Source of the DNA: Lysinibacillus sp. OF-1
Lineage (GTDB): Bacteria > Bacillota > Bacilli > Bacillales_A > Planococcaceae
Direction of reading: 5' to 3'
NCBI RefSeq assembly: GCF_028356935.1
Contig: NZ_CP102798.1
Coordinates: 1,488,001 to 1,552,000, forward strand
Length of the DNA: 64,000 nt
In this document: positions 16,753 to 25,966 of the stretch, one piece after another
Numbering within the stretch: the stretch's first letter is position 1
Layout: every line of letters starts with the position of its first letter
Made by a program: the position numbers and the translations under genes
Notes under the pieces: model-generated
What the model saw: only the letters and a program-made list of their open reading frames with translations
Told to the model about the DNA's origin: nothing
Database searches by the model: none

Positions 16753-18231
16753 TTGAGTGAAGCAGTATTTAGAGAAATTGCAGAGCGCACAAATGGCGAT
16801 GTTTATATTGGTGTTGTCGGTCCAGTACGTGTAGGTAAATCAACATTTGTAAAAAAGGTAATGGAATCAGTCGTGTTACCAAATATTGTGGATGAAACAG
16901 AAAGAATGCGAGCACAAGATGAGTTGCCACAAAGTTCTCCGGGGCCTGTCATTATGACTGCTGAGCCGAAGTTTGTGCCTGCTCAAGCAACCCGTATTGT
17001 GGTCGGCGAAGATGAGATGCCATTCCAAATTCGTTTAGCAGATTGTGTTGGTTATATTATTGATGGGACAAAGGGCTATGAAGATGAAAACGGTCCTAAA
17101 TATGTTCATACGCCTTGGCATACAGAGCCAATTCCATTTCAGGAAGCCGCTAAAATTGGCACAGATAAGGTGATTCGTGACCATGCGAATATCGGTATTG
17201 TTGTTACGACTGATGGTACCGTTAACGGAATCAGTCGCCGTGCCGCAGAGAAGGCAGAAGAGGAAATTGTTGAACAGTTAAAAGAAATCGGCAAGCCTTT
17301 TGTCATCCTTCTGAATTGCCAAATGCCAGCGAGAGAGGAAACGGTTCAGCTTCGCAATGAATTGTTTGAACGTTACAATGTGCCTGTTATTGCCATGGCG
17401 ATTGACCAAATGAGGGAAACGGATATTCAATATATTTTACAAGAGGCGTTATTTGAGTTTCCTATCCGTACAATTGAGGTGGAAAAACCAGATTGGCTGG
17501 ACGTTTTAGATGCTACACACCCATTAAATGTTGCCTTGATTGATTCCATGGAGGAAGTACTCTCTTCTGTAATGAAAATTCGGGATGTGCAACAGGCGTC
17601 AGATGCCTTTAAAGCCATTGATTTTATCGATCAAAGTGAAGTCGTTCATGTAGATGCTGGTGTGGGAACGGCGGTAATTCGTGTATCCCTACAGGGCGAA
17701 TTGTACAAATCGGTTTGTAATGAATGGCTAGAAGAGCCGATTGAAACGAAAAAGGATTGGCTGCTCTTTATTAAAGAGGCGGCAGAGGCAAAAGAAGCCC
17801 AAAAACGCTTCAAAAGTGCGATTCATGATGCTGATACGTCAGGTTATGGTGTGACATTGCCGATGATGCAAGAATTTGAGCCAACAGCACCAGAGCTCAT
17901 TAAGCAAAATAATTTCTTTGGTGTACGAATGAAAGCAAAGGCGCCATCTTACCATATTATCCGTGTAGATATGGAATCTGAGTTTGCACCGTTAATCGGT
18001 TCGGAATTCCATAGTCAGCAACTGCTAAAAGATTTAAATCATGCTTATTTACATGATCGTGATGCATTATGGAATACACAGCTTTTTGGAACGCCACTAC
18101 ACGAAGTATTAAAAGAAGGAATACGCTATAAAATGGATGCAGTTCCATCTACTGCTAAAAAACGTATGCGTCAAACGATTGAACGTATGGTCAACGAAGG
18201 TGATCGAGGTTTAGTGACATTTATTTTATAG
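16753..18231 (+). CDS. spoIVA: Stage IV sporulation ATPase, spore coat morphogen SpoIVA
   Basis: 492 residues, the family's exact usual length. Walker A GPVRVGKST is near residues 23-31 and the C-terminal region carries the conserved end (RMVNEGDRGLVTFIL). SpoIVA polymerises with ATP hydrolysis around the forespore to form the basement layer of the coat. The start is TTG at 16753, 10 nt after AAAGGAGGC; no ATG is nearby. Expression from the SigE-like promoter upstream is consistent with mother-cell function. Confidence 0.97.
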   Translation: MSEAVFREIAERTNGDVYIGVVGPVRVGKSTFVKKVMESVVLPNIVDETERMRAQDELPQSSPGPVIMTAEPKFVPAQATRIVVGEDEMPFQIRLADCVGYIIDGTKGYEDENGPKYVHTPWHTEPIPFQEAAKIGTDKVIRDHANIGIVVTTDGTVNGISRRAAEKAEEEIVEQLKEIGKPFVILLNCQMPAREETVQLRNELFERYNVPVIAMAIDQMRETDIQYILQEALFEFPIRTIEVEKPDWLDVLDATHPLNVALIDSMEEVLSSVMKIRDVQQASDAFKAIDFIDQSEVVHVDAGVGTAVIRVSLQGELYKSVCNEWLEEPIETKKDWLLFIKEAAEAKEAQKRFKSAIHDADTSGYGVTLPMMQEFEPTAPELIKQNNFFGVRMKAKAPSYHIIRVDMESEFAPLIGSEFHSQQLLKDLNHAYLHDRDALWNTQLFGTPLHEVLKEGIRYKMDAVPSTAKKRMRQTIERMVNEGDRGLVTFIL

Positions 18232-18268
18232 TGATAAAAATCAAAAAAAAGTACGAAAAATAGGTGAA

Positions 18269-18306
18269 GGGCTTTTCGTTTTTATGCGAAAAGTCCTTTT
18301 ATTTTT
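18269..18306 (+). terminator. Intrinsic terminator after spoIVA
   Basis: GGGCTTTTCG pairs with CGAAAAGTCC, followed by a T-rich tail. Confidence 0.75.
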
Positions 18307-18430
18307 GTTTTTTGGGTGAAAAACTGATTTTTTGGTTATAATCATGTATGAATACAGTTGCGTAGCGGTTTTCTATGTGTTACTCTTTTTACAGAATTGG
18401 TTCATGACCCTTTGAGAGGAGGTGAATGGT

Positions 18431-18703
18431 GTGAATAAAACAGAATTAGTAAACTCTGTTGCTGAAGCTGCAGGTCTTTCTAAAAAAGACGCTTCTAAAG
18501 CAGTTGAAGCTGTATTTGATACAATTCAAGATGCTCTTGCAAAGGGTGACAAAGTACAATTAATTGGTTTTGGTAACTTTGAAGTACGTGAACGTGCGGC
18601 TCGTAAAGGTCGTAACCCACAAACTGGTAAAGAAATCGAAATCGCTGCTAGCAAGGTGCCTGCTTTCAAACCAGGTAAAGCGCTTAAAGACGCGGTAAAA
18701 TAA
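18431..18703 (+). CDS. hbs: DNA-binding protein HU (HBsu)
   Basis: 90 residues. The N-terminus [21 protein letters not shown] and the DNA-binding arm [10 protein letters not shown] are typical of HU. It is the main nucleoid-associated protein and is essential in B. subtilis. The start is GTG at 18431, after GAGAGGAGGTGA, chosen because the family begins MNKTEL; an in-frame GTG at 18422 lies within the ribosome site. Position between spoIVA and folE-mtrB is as in B. subtilis. Confidence 0.96.
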   Translation: MNKTELVNSVAEAAGLSKKDASKAVEAVFDTIQDALAKGDKVQLIGFGNFEVRERAARKGRNPQTGKEIEIAASKVPAFKPGKALKDAVK

Positions 18704-18724
18704 TACACGTCTAGTAGTTACATA

Positions 18725-18765
18725 GAGCAGTCTTCATGTTAACGAACATGAAGGCTGCTCTTTTT
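18725..18765 (+). terminator. Intrinsic terminator after hbs
   Basis: A 16-bp stem, GAGCAGTCTTCATGTT / AACATGAAGGCTGCTC, is followed by five T. Confidence 0.9.
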
Positions 18766-18923
18766 AACGTTAAAATTCATTTTACATAACATTAATACGG
18801 GAATTTGCTGAGCTAGAAATGAATTTCTAATGAATCAGGTAAGTCATTTTGCGCTTCCCTTTTGGATGTGCTACGATGCATAGGGAAATGTGTAATGTTT
18901 TGATACGCAGGAGGGTTTTTCGG

Positions 18924-19493
18924 ATGTCGAATATTGATTTATTAAAAATAGAAGAAGCAGTAAAAATGATTTTAGAGGCGGTAGGTGAAGACGTAAATCG
19001 CGAAGGTTTATTGGATACACCAAAACGTGTAGCAAAAATGTATGCTGAGATGTTTAGCGGCTTGCATGAGGATGCAAAAGATTATTTTAAAACGGTGTTT
19101 CATGAGGATCATGAAGAATTAGTGCTTGTCAAAGATATTCCTTTTTATTCGATGTGTGAGCATCATCTAGTACCTTTCTATGGCAAAGCACATGTCGCAT
19201 ACATACCAAATGACGGCGTTGTAGCTGGCCTTAGTAAACTTGGACGAGCAGTGGAAACGATTGCCCGCAGACCGCAATTGCAAGAGCGTATTACCTCTTC
19301 AGTAGCGGAAACAATTATGGAGATGCTTGCACCAAAAGGCGTTTATGTGGTCATTGAGGCTGAGCATATGTGCATGACAATGCGAGGACTAAAAAAACCG
19401 GGTTCCAAAACGGTAACATCTGTTGCTCGTGGTATTTACGAAGAAGATGAAGTGAAACGAAGAGAAGTACTGTCATTTATTCAAATGTCTTAA
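18924..19493 (+). CDS. folE: GTP cyclohydrolase I
   Basis: 189 residues. The signatures [10 protein letters not shown] (zinc Cys/His) and the second zinc Cys region [15 protein letters not shown] are present. The enzyme makes 7,8-dihydroneopterin triphosphate, the first step of folate synthesis. The ATG at 18924 follows CAGGAGGG with suitable spacing; an open frame extends to 18849 without family similarity and is not included. folE-mtrB is the conserved mtr operon of Bacillales. Confidence 0.95.
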   Translation: MSNIDLLKIEEAVKMILEAVGEDVNREGLLDTPKRVAKMYAEMFSGLHEDAKDYFKTVFHEDHEELVLVKDIPFYSMCEHHLVPFYGKAHVAYIPNDGVVAGLSKLGRAVETIARRPQLQERITSSVAETIMEMLAPKGVYVVIEAEHMCMTMRGLKKPGSKTVTSVARGIYEEDEVKRREVLSFIQMS

Positions 19494-19555
19494 ATTGCAT
19501 GTCTAATTATGTTATGATGTACTAAGAATTTGTCGGATTTAAGGAGTGTACAAAG

Positions 19556-19774
19556 ATGTCACAAGATTATATTGTTATTCAAGCAGAAGAAGATGGTGTC
19601 CATGTCATTGGTTTAACTCGTGGAACAGATACAAAATTCCATCATTCAGAAAAGCTAGATGCCGGCGAAGTAATGATTGCTCAATTTACAGAACACACAT
19701 CTGCCATGAAAATACGTGGTAAAGCACAAATTCATACAGCACATGGTGTGATCAATAGCGAAGCAAAAAAATAA
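19556..19774 (+). CDS. mtrB: Trp RNA-binding attenuation protein TRAP
   Basis: 72 residues, nearly the B. subtilis length. The sequence has the all-beta pattern and the tryptophan/RNA-binding residues of TRAP ([36 protein letters not shown], including the KK/R RNA-contacting positions). TRAP forms an 11-mer that, with tryptophan bound, wraps (G/U)AG repeats in trp mRNA leaders. RBS AAGGAGTG precedes the ATG. No trp biosynthesis operon lies in this window, so its targets must be elsewhere. Confidence 0.93.
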   Translation: MSQDYIVIQAEEDGVHVIGLTRGTDTKFHHSEKLDAGEVMIAQFTEHTSAMKIRGKAQIHTAHGVINSEAKK

Positions 19775-19814
19775 TAAAGAGTTCTTTCGATAGGTTTTGC
19801 CCTGTTTTAAGTAT

Positions 19815-19941
19815 GACAGGCACATAGAAAAACAATCATTGTGAAAAACTGAGTAAGAGGTTTCTGGGCAGTTAGTATTCCCGCATCAAATAATGGGAAT
19901 GCTTTACTGCCTGTCCTATGAAGAAAGCAAATTTTTTTTAT
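19815..19941 (+). promoter_or_regulatory. Alternative RNA hairpins between mtrB and hepS
   Basis: GGGCAGT/ACTGCC (19866-19872 with 19906-19911) enclosing ATTCCC/GGGAAT (19877-19882 with 19895-19900) forms a long stem. An alternative pairing joins GACAGGCA (19815-19822) to TGCCTGTC (19908-19915). The two are mutually exclusive. A T-run follows at about 19932. It may be the mtrB terminator or an attenuator for hepS. Confidence 0.35.
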
Positions 19942-19957
19942 TCCACATCGTTGCATA

Positions 19958-19966
19958 TGCTATAAT
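19958..19966 (+). promoter_or_regulatory. Extended -10 promoter for hepS-menG-hepT
   Basis: TGCTATAAT is a TGn-extended perfect -10 about 70 bp before the hepS start, giving a leader of roughly 60 nt. Confidence 0.5.
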
Positions 19967-20034
19967 GACTCAGTAAGCAAGCGTTAAGTCTTAGATAAGA
20001 CTAGCGTATCTGAAAGTGAAATGGAGTAAGGTCT

Positions 20035-20802
20035 ATGAATGCAACATACATTCAAAATTCAATTGCACAGTTAAAAACAGAGATTTTCATGGATGTTCGT
20101 CATAGAACTTTGCAAAAATACACAGGAGTTCCTGTGATAGATGAAAATCAATTGTTTTATTTGTTAATCCCTTTTTTGAATGGTGAAGAGTGGCAACAAG
20201 AGCAACAAGAGGCTGCAATTACTGTTGGCATTGTATACGCAGCATTAGCGGCTCACGATCATATAAAAGAAATAGATGCAACATCAAAAGAACAGCAGCT
20301 TACCGTTTTAGCTGGAGATTTTTATAGTGGTCGTTATTATGAAATATTAGCGATGTCAGGAAATGTCGCATTGATCCGAAATTTGTCACAAGGTATAGTG
20401 GCTCGTTGTGAACACCAGATTAAAGTGTATGAAGCAGAGCAACGAACAATCGAGCAATGGTATGCGTCGTTGTGTAATATTGAAGCGGGATTAATTGCTC
20501 AATTTTTCGGTCTTTATTCTTTCAGTGACTATATACCGCTTATAGAAAAAAGCTTATTAATCTTGCGTTTAGAAAGAGAATGGGCGGCTTATCAGCGTGG
20601 GCAAATGTCTTTAATGGGTAAGGCACTTGAAGCAAGTGTCAGACAAAATGGCGCAACCTTTAATAGCGTCATCCAGGAAAAAATTGTGCATTTAAAAACA
20701 GAGCTATCACAGATCATCAATCATTCAACTTTTTTACAAAGTGATATCAAACAAGCTTTACATGCACACGTAGAGGCATCCATTGCTTCTACTAACGGAT
20801 AA
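20035..20802 (+). CDS. hepS: Heptaprenyl diphosphate synthase component 1
   Basis: 255 residues, matching the small regulatory subunit of heptaprenyl diphosphate synthase (HEPPP_synt_1 family), which has no DDxxD motif of its own. It partners the catalytic subunit HepT, encoded two genes downstream; together they make the C35 side chain of menaquinone-7. The order hepS-menG-hepT is diagnostic. Sequence conservation in this family is low, so the call rests partly on context. Confidence 0.88.
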   Translation: MNATYIQNSIAQLKTEIFMDVRHRTLQKYTGVPVIDENQLFYLLIPFLNGEEWQQEQQEAAITVGIVYAALAAHDHIKEIDATSKEQQLTVLAGDFYSGRYYEILAMSGNVALIRNLSQGIVARCEHQIKVYEAEQRTIEQWYASLCNIEAGLIAQFFGLYSFSDYIPLIEKSLLILRLEREWAAYQRGQMSLMGKALEASVRQNGATFNSVIQEKIVHLKTELSQIINHSTFLQSDIKQALHAHVEASIASTNG

Positions 20803-20817
20803 GAGAGGTTTTTCAAA

Positions 20818-21522
20818 ATGGCTAAAACGAAAGAAGAACACGTTCACGAAGTATTTGAGAGTATTTCGGACAACTACGACAAAATGAATGGTGTAATTAG
20901 TTTCCAGATGCATGTTGGCTGGCGTAACGATACGATGAAGCATATGGCTGTAAAACCTGGAACAAAAGCGCTGGATGTATGCTGTGGCACGGCAGACTGG
21001 ACAATCGCTTTGGCAGAAGCAGTAGGTGAAAGTGGAGAAGTTAAAGGTCTCGACTTTAGTCAAAACATGCTGAAAGTTGGCGAACAAAAGGTGCAGTCAT
21101 ACCCGCAAATAGAACTAATTCATGGAAACGCGATGGAGTTACCTTTTCCAGATGATACGTTTGATTATGTGACGATTGGCTTTGGTCTTCGCAATGTACC
21201 TGATTATTTACAAGTCTTGAAGGAAATGCATCGTGTCGTAAAACCAGGTGGTATGGTGGTATGTTTAGAAACATCTCAATCTGAAATTCCTGGTTATCGT
21301 CAACTGTTCCGTTTTTATTTTAAATATATAATGCCGATATTTGGTAAAATATTTGCGAAAAGCTATAAGGAATATTCTTGGCTTCAGGAATCTGCGAATG
21401 ATTTCCCAGGTATGAAGAAGTTAGCGGCATTGTTTGAGCAGGCAGGATTAGAAAAAGTAACGTACAAAGCATACAGTGGCGGGGCTGCGGCAATGCATAT
21501 GGGCTTTAAAAAGGTACGTTAA
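20818..21522 (+). CDS. menG: Demethylmenaquinone methyltransferase
   Basis: 234 residues, a UbiE/MenG family class I SAM methyltransferase. Motifs: [13 protein letters not shown] at the N-terminus, [11 protein letters not shown] (SAM binding), and FGLRNVPDY. It methylates demethylmenaquinone to menaquinone. It lies 15 bp after hepS and its 3' end is followed by hepT within about 20 bp, so the three genes are one operon. Confidence 0.95.
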   Translation: MAKTKEEHVHEVFESISDNYDKMNGVISFQMHVGWRNDTMKHMAVKPGTKALDVCCGTADWTIALAEAVGESGEVKGLDFSQNMLKVGEQKVQSYPQIELIHGNAMELPFPDDTFDYVTIGFGLRNVPDYLQVLKEMHRVVKPGGMVVCLETSQSEIPGYRQLFRFYFKYIMPIFGKIFAKSYKEYSWLQESANDFPGMKKLAALFEQAGLEKVTYKAYSGGAAAMHMGFKKVR

Positions 21523-21541
21523 TGGGGGAAGGTTTTCACAC

Positions 21542-22516
21542 GTGGAAAAGATGAAGTTAAAACTACTCTATTCCGATTTGAAATCAGATATCGATATCAT
21601 TGAACGAGAGTTAGAAAAAGCGGTGGACTCGTCTTCATATTTGATCAACGATGCTTCTCTCCATTTATTACAAGCTGGTGGCAAACGGATACGACCAATT
21701 TTTGTGTTACTAGGTGCAAAATTTGGCGATTATGACATTGAGAAGATGAAGGATGTAGCAGTGCCTTTAGAACTCATTCATATGGCATCACTTGTGCATG
21801 ATGATGTCATTGATGATTCCAATATGCGAAGAGGACGCCCGACTGTCAAATCACAATGGAATAACAGAGTAGCAATGTACACGGGCGATTTTATTTTTGC
21901 ACGTGCACTAGAATATATTACAAAGCTGGAAGACCCGCTTGTTCATCAAATTTTAGCCCGTACCATGGTAGAGATTTGTAACGGTGAAGTCATTCAAATT
22001 GAAGATAAATTTAGATTAGATCAAGGCTTAAAAGATTATTTTAGAAGAATCAAACGCAAAACAGCATTACTTATTTCCTCAAGCTGTGAGCTAGGGGCTG
22101 TAGCGGCAGGTGTTGATGCTAAAACAGTGCGACATTTAAAACGCTTCGGCTACTTTGTAGGCATGAGCTTCCAAATTATCGATGATGTGTTAGATATCAT
22201 GGCAACAGATAAGGAGCTAGGGAAGCCTGCAGGTAGTGATTTATTGCAGGGCAATATTACATTACCGATTCTATTGCTGAAAGATGAGCCAGAGATGCAG
22301 CCATACTTAGTCAAAGTATTTGCAGGCACATTAACAGAACCGGAACGTCAAAATATGTTGCAATATGTGCGTAAATCTCATGCAATTGAGCAAGCTAATC
22401 GTATGAGTGATAAATATTTGAAAAAGGCCTTACAGGAAATTGATGCTTTACCAAAACATCCCGTAAAGAAAAAACTGCGTGATGTAGCATTGTTCATGGG
22501 TAAGCGCAAATTCTAG
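21542..22516 (+). CDS. hepT: Heptaprenyl diphosphate synthase component 2 (catalytic)
   Basis: 324 residues with the trans-prenyltransferase motifs VHDDVIDD plus RRGRP (first Asp-rich motif) and IIDDVLDI (second), and GKPAGSDLLQGN. It elongates farnesyl diphosphate to heptaprenyl diphosphate together with HepS. The start is uncertain: GTG at 21542 has GGGGAAGG with 9-nt spacing, while ATG at 21551 gives MKLKLLYS, closer to the known family N-terminus. An open frame back to 21476 overlaps menG and lacks similarity. Confidence 0.94.
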   Translation: MEKMKLKLLYSDLKSDIDIIERELEKAVDSSSYLINDASLHLLQAGGKRIRPIFVLLGAKFGDYDIEKMKDVAVPLELIHMASLVHDDVIDDSNMRRGRPTVKSQWNNRVAMYTGDFIFARALEYITKLEDPLVHQILARTMVEICNGEVIQIEDKFRLDQGLKDYFRRIKRKTALLISSSCELGAVAAGVDAKTVRHLKRFGYFVGMSFQIIDDVLDIMATDKELGKPAGSDLLQGNITLPILLLKDEPEMQPYLVKVFAGTLTEPERQNMLQYVRKSHAIEQANRMSDKYLKKALQEIDALPKHPVKKKLRDVALFMGKRKF

Positions 22517-22602
22517 CTTTTTGTTGTATAAAGGCTCATTTTTTGTTAATATTTATCGGTAGGTGTAAAACCTGTTAGACGAATTTAAGGAGTGTTTTAA
22601 AC

Positions 22603-23019
22603 ATGGCAATTGAACAAACTTTTTTAATGGTTAAGCCTGACGGCGTTGAACGTCAAGTAATTGGAGACATCGTTGACCGTTTCGAACGTCGCGGTTTTGT
22701 AATGAAAGGTGCTAAATTAATGGTAATTCCTAAAGAATTAGCAGAAAAGCACTATGCTGAGCATGCTGAGCGTCCATTCTTTGGTGAATTAGTTGATTTC
22801 ATCACTTCTGGTCCTGTATTCGCTATGGTATGGGAAGGCGAGAACGTAATCAAGCTTGCTCGTACAATGATGGGTGCAACTAAACCTGAAGAATCTAACC
22901 CAGGTACAATCCGTGGTGACTATGCAACAACTGTTTCTCACAACATCATCCACGGTTCTGACTCTCTTGCTTCTGCAGAGCGCGAAATCGCTTTATTCTT
23001 CGGTGAAGATTTAGTTTAA
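22603..23019 (+). CDS. ndk: Nucleoside diphosphate kinase
   Basis: 138 residues. The N-terminus ([12 protein letters not shown]) and the active-site His motif NIIHGSDS are intact. The enzyme equilibrates NTP and NDP pools. Its last 124 bp of coding sequence, plus 9 bp after the stop, recur at 24438-24570, so the 3' end of this gene may have been supplied by an inserted element. No terminator with a long T run follows directly; one is found instead after the downstream copy. Confidence 0.95.
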   Translation: MAIEQTFLMVKPDGVERQVIGDIVDRFERRGFVMKGAKLMVIPKELAEKHYAEHAERPFFGELVDFITSGPVFAMVWEGENVIKLARTMMGATKPEESNPGTIRGDYATTVSHNIIHGSDSLASAEREIALFFGEDLV

Positions 23020-23028
23020 TTTGCGAAT
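22896..23028 (+). repeat. Direct repeat copy 1: ndk 3' end
   Basis: 133 bp (last codons of ndk, stop and 9 bp beyond) matching 24438-24570 without gaps. I count six mismatches, all but one amino acid change (Ala to Gly) synonymous. The pair brackets the insertion that holds the integrase remnant. Confidence 0.9.
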
Positions 23029-23135
23029 CTAAGAAGCGTAGCGAAAATAACTACGAATAGAACTCAATAAAAAAATCATCTATTTTTCCGATGTAACTTT
23101 TACCTTCTAACAAAAAATGTTAGGGGGTTTTTTAT

Positions 23136-23450
23136 TTGTCAAAATCATTCAATAAAGTTAACACAAACATTGATTTAAGCTTATTGACTATCAAAACTGA
23201 AAAAGAACCAAAGAAAGAAATGGTGACAAAAATCAATAACTCAATAGTTAAAATGGATACGTTTGATGAATTGGACAACAGAAATATAACCATTAAACAT
23301 GCCATACAAATTTTAAATCAACAATGGCGACTAAACGGATTAAGACCAAGGACAATTGATAGTTACAACTATAATTTTAAGCGATTTGTTGAAGTTACTA
23401 AAGTTGAATTTCTCCATGAAATCAACAATGAAAAAATTTATCAATATGGG
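23136..23450 (+). pseudogene. Tyrosine recombinase/integrase N-terminal remnant
   Basis: From a TTG at 23136 (AGGGGG upstream) about 100 residues are translatable. Residues about 50-100 (ITIKHAIQILNQQWRLNGLRPR, then TIDSYNYNFKRFVEV) look like the SAM-like core-binding domain of phage-type integrases. Similarity stops near 23450 where the frame runs into the promoter region of the next gene; the catalytic R-H-R-Y domain is absent. The open frame continues to 23546 by chance. It is therefore a truncated remnant of the enzyme that probably inserted this island. Confidence 0.65.
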
Positions 23451-23538
23451 AATTCCTTCTTTTTTTATTTGCGTTTCTTTTCCATGACGACTTTTGGTAG
23501 AATATTGTTAATACATATAAAAAGAAGGGGTAAATCAC

Positions 23539-24285
23539 ATGAATAACAAAATTGCATCAATACTTATTTGTGTTTTATTAGTCACTATAGGTGTCATTGG
23601 ATATTTTGTTTATAACGAATATCAGATTGACAGTGCGAATGATGAATCTAATGTAAGTAAGGGTAAAGAATTAGAGTATGAGGAATTTGAGGAAAACTTA
23701 GAAGATGCTGAAATTAATAACGAAGTAGTAGAGGAGGATACTGAATTAATAAGAGAAATCAAAAACAAAATTTCTAGTGCGCATTCATCAGACTCTTATG
23801 AAGGATTTATTGAAGCATATAAACTTTCGCAAGGGGTTGATACAGAGGATGAAGAATTTAATATATTACTTACTTTTGCAAAAATGAGAATAACTACATG
23901 GAATGCAGCAAAAGAATCGGTAGGTGAATCTTTTACACCTCTATTATCTAGTGGAGATCAAAGGGAAATACAAGATGTTGCTAGTTTAGTACATCCTGAT
24001 TATTATAATGGAATGATGGCAGATACAATTATAGAAATAGTGTATAGGCATATGAGTAGAGAAAAATGGATGGAAATATATAATAAAGCAAATGGTATTT
24101 ATATGGGTGAACCAATTATTGGAATGACTAAGCAGGATATAATAGATAAAACTACGTGGGGTAGACCAACAAAAATCAATAAAACTGAGAATATAAATGG
24201 TGTAAGTGAGCAGTGGGTTTATCCAAACCATCAGTATTTATATATTGAGGATGGAATATTAACGTCAATTTCAACAAGTTACTAA
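23539..24285 (+). CDS. Membrane-anchored protein of unknown function on the ndk island
   Basis: 248 residues: an N-terminal transmembrane anchor (IASILICVLLVTIGVIGYFVY), a very acidic linker (residues about 35-75), a helical middle part, and a C-terminal segment (GMTKQDIIDKTTWGRP ... EQWVYPNHQYLYIEDGIL) with the G-M-T-x-x-(D/E)-(V/I) ... W-G-x-P pattern seen in small SmpA/BamE-like or DUF2845-like extracytoplasmic modules. AAGAAGGGG precedes the ATG. The gene is AT-rich compared with its neighbours and appears to be island cargo. No function can be assigned. Confidence 0.75.
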   Translation: MNNKIASILICVLLVTIGVIGYFVYNEYQIDSANDESNVSKGKELEYEEFEENLEDAEINNEVVEEDTELIREIKNKISSAHSSDSYEGFIEAYKLSQGVDTEDEEFNILLTFAKMRITTWNAAKESVGESFTPLLSSGDQREIQDVASLVHPDYYNGMMADTIIEIVYRHMSREKWMEIYNKANGIYMGEPIIGMTKQDIIDKTTWGRPTKINKTENINGVSEQWVYPNHQYLYIEDGILTSISTSY

Positions 24286-24338
24286 GAAGGTGTAACAACC
24301 TTCCTTATCTACTTCATTTATAATCGAAAATAGAAGGT

Positions 24339-24368
24339 AAAAAAACTTAGTTCTAATTTAGTTTTTTT
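24339..24368 (+). terminator. Intrinsic terminator after the island gene
   Basis: AAAAACT / AGTTTTT stem with a long T run. Confidence 0.55.
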
Positions 24369-24437
24369 CGTTTATTTCAGAGAACCCATGATATTAGTGA
24401 TTTCAGAGACAATAGTTATAGACTATTTTCTTGGTAG

Positions 24438-24561
24438 TAACCCAGGTACAATCCGTGGTGACTACGCAACAACTGTTTCTCACAACATCATCCACGGTTC
24501 AGACTCTCTTGCTTCTGCAGAGCGTGAAATTGGCTTATTCTTCGGTGAAGATTTAGTTTAA
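24438..24561 (+). pseudogene. Detached ndk 3' end (direct repeat copy 2)
   Basis: Continues the ndk frame from codon for Asn-Pro-Gly through the active-site NIIHGSDS to the TAA stop, but has no 5' part. The repeat identity runs to 24570. It is followed by a good terminator, as expected for the original end of ndk. Confidence 0.85.
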
Positions 24562-24581
24562 TTTGCGAATAGAATAGATTA

Positions 24582-24615
24582 GGCAGTCTCAATTTACTTG
24601 GGATTGCTTTTTTTA
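24582..24615 (+). terminator. Probable native ndk terminator
   Basis: GCAGTCTCAA (24583-24592) pairs with TTGGGATTGC (24598-24607), with G-U pairs, followed by seven T. Confidence 0.75.
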
Positions 24616-24803
24616 TTGCCTAAAAAGTAAGGATAGATAGTATGGCAATAGAGAAATTATCTATTTCTAGATAGATATAGAATTGTTAAAAGCTTTTTCC
24701 TCCTGTACAATTAAAGATGTAATATTCTGATAATTAAGTTAGGAATAGATTGATAGGCCTGTCAATAAACTGTGAGGGATGACAAGGAAAAGGGGTTATG
24801 GAT

Positions 24804-25952
24804 ATGAGAGAAGTGGTAATCGTAGCAGCTGTGCGAACTGCTGTAGGGCGTAGTAAGGGAGCATTAAGTCAAGTTCGAGCGGATGATTTAGCAGCAGATG
24901 TGTTACAGGAGGCTGTAAGGCGAGCAGGGATTGGCAAGGAACAAGTGGATGATGTCATATTAGGCTGTGTAACGCAAACAGCTGAACAAGGGGGGAATAT
25001 TGCACGGACAGCTTTATTGATGGCTGGCTTTCCAGATAGTGTGCCAGGGGTAACCATTGATCGTCAATGTGGCTCTAGCCAACAGGCCGTCCATTTTGCA
25101 GCACAGGCCATTCTAGCGGGGGATATGGATATTGTCATTGCTGGTGGCGTGGAAAGTATGTCAAGGGTACAGATGGGCTCAAATATGCAAAATGCACATG
25201 CTGGCAAACGCTTACAGGAGAATTATGATATTATCCATCAAGGATTATCAGCGGAGAAAATCGCCTCACAATGGTCTTTATCAAAAGAACAGCTCAATAG
25301 CTATGCTTATCAAAGCCATCAACGAGCAATCGCAGCCATTGAAGCAGGTCATTTCAAAGATGAAATACTACCTATTCGAGTTCCACAGGAGGATGGATCA
25401 GTGACAACATTTACTGTTGATGAAGGTCCTCGTGCAGAAACAACTGTCGATATTTTAAATGGGCTAAAAACTGTTTTTCAAGAGGATGGCGTTATTACTG
25501 CTGGCAATGCAAGTCAGATGAGTGATGGGGCATCAGCGGTAGTGGTGATGTCCTTGGATAAAGCCCAGGAACTTGGTATTCAGCCACTTGCTAAAATTGT
25601 GGCAAGAGTGGTCGTAGGCTCTGATCCAACATTAATGTTAACAGGGCCAATCGAAGCTACGAGAAAAGCGCTAGAACGATCAGGTCTCAACATAGAGGAT
25701 ATCGACACATATGAGGTAAATGAAGCCTTTGCACCAGTACCGCTCGCATGGCTACAGGACATGGGTGGAGATCCGAAGAAGCTCAATCCTGATGGGGGAG
25801 CGATTGCATTAGGGCATCCATTAGGGGCAACTGGTACAAAATTGTTAACGACTATGTTATATCGCATGGAGCGAGAAAATTATCGTTACGGCTTACTGGC
25901 AATCTGTGAGGGAATGGGGATGGCAAATGCCACGATCATCGAAAAAATGTAA
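24804..25952 (+). CDS. Thiolase family acetyl-CoA acyltransferase
   Basis: About 382 residues. The nucleophilic Cys is in [10 protein letters not shown], the NEAF motif and the His motif [14 protein letters not shown] are present. The second catalytic Cys lies in CEGMGMANA rather than the usual CxGGGxGxA, an atypical glycine loop. The enzyme cleaves 3-ketoacyl-CoA in beta-oxidation or condenses acetyl-CoA. ATG at 24804 is 8 nt after AAAAGGGG; ATG at 24798 is also possible. It forms an operon with the SDR gene (14-bp gap) and probably with the acyl-CoA ligase. Confidence 0.9.
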   Translation: MREVVIVAAVRTAVGRSKGALSQVRADDLAADVLQEAVRRAGIGKEQVDDVILGCVTQTAEQGGNIARTALLMAGFPDSVPGVTIDRQCGSSQQAVHFAAQAILAGDMDIVIAGGVESMSRVQMGSNMQNAHAGKRLQENYDIIHQGLSAEKIASQWSLSKEQLNSYAYQSHQRAIAAIEAGHFKDEILPIRVPQEDGSVTTFTVDEGPRAETTVDILNGLKTVFQEDGVITAGNASQMSDGASAVVVMSLDKAQELGIQPLAKIVARVVVGSDPTLMLTGPIEATRKALERSGLNIEDIDTYEVNEAFAPVPLAWLQDMGGDPKKLNPDGGAIALGHPLGATGTKLLTTMLYRMERENYRYGLLAICEGMGMANATIIEKM

Positions 25953-25966
25953 GGGGGATATGTTTG

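Larger units (their letters stand above)
23029..24437 (+). mobile_element. Small integrated island at the ndk 3' end
   Basis: The stretch between the two ndk 3'-end copies holds an integrase N-terminal fragment and one membrane-anchored protein gene, is visibly more AT-rich than its surroundings, and breaks the ndk-cheR order known from B. subtilis. This is the arrangement left by a tyrosine-recombinase element inserting in the 3' end of a gene, here decayed. The copy-to-copy unit length is 1542 bp. Confidence 0.7.

Noticed and set aside
18849..18923. Longer folE start at 18849
   Set aside because: The extension is unrelated to GTP cyclohydrolases and the AGGAGGG site lies just before ATG 18924.
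19840..19865. TRAP binding site before hepS
   Set aside because: GAG and AGAG triplets occur near 19850, but not the nine to eleven regularly spaced (G/U)AG repeats needed.
23986..24231. Minus-strand frame within the island protein gene
   Set aside because: Tyr/Ile/His-rich antisense of a well-formed plus-strand gene.
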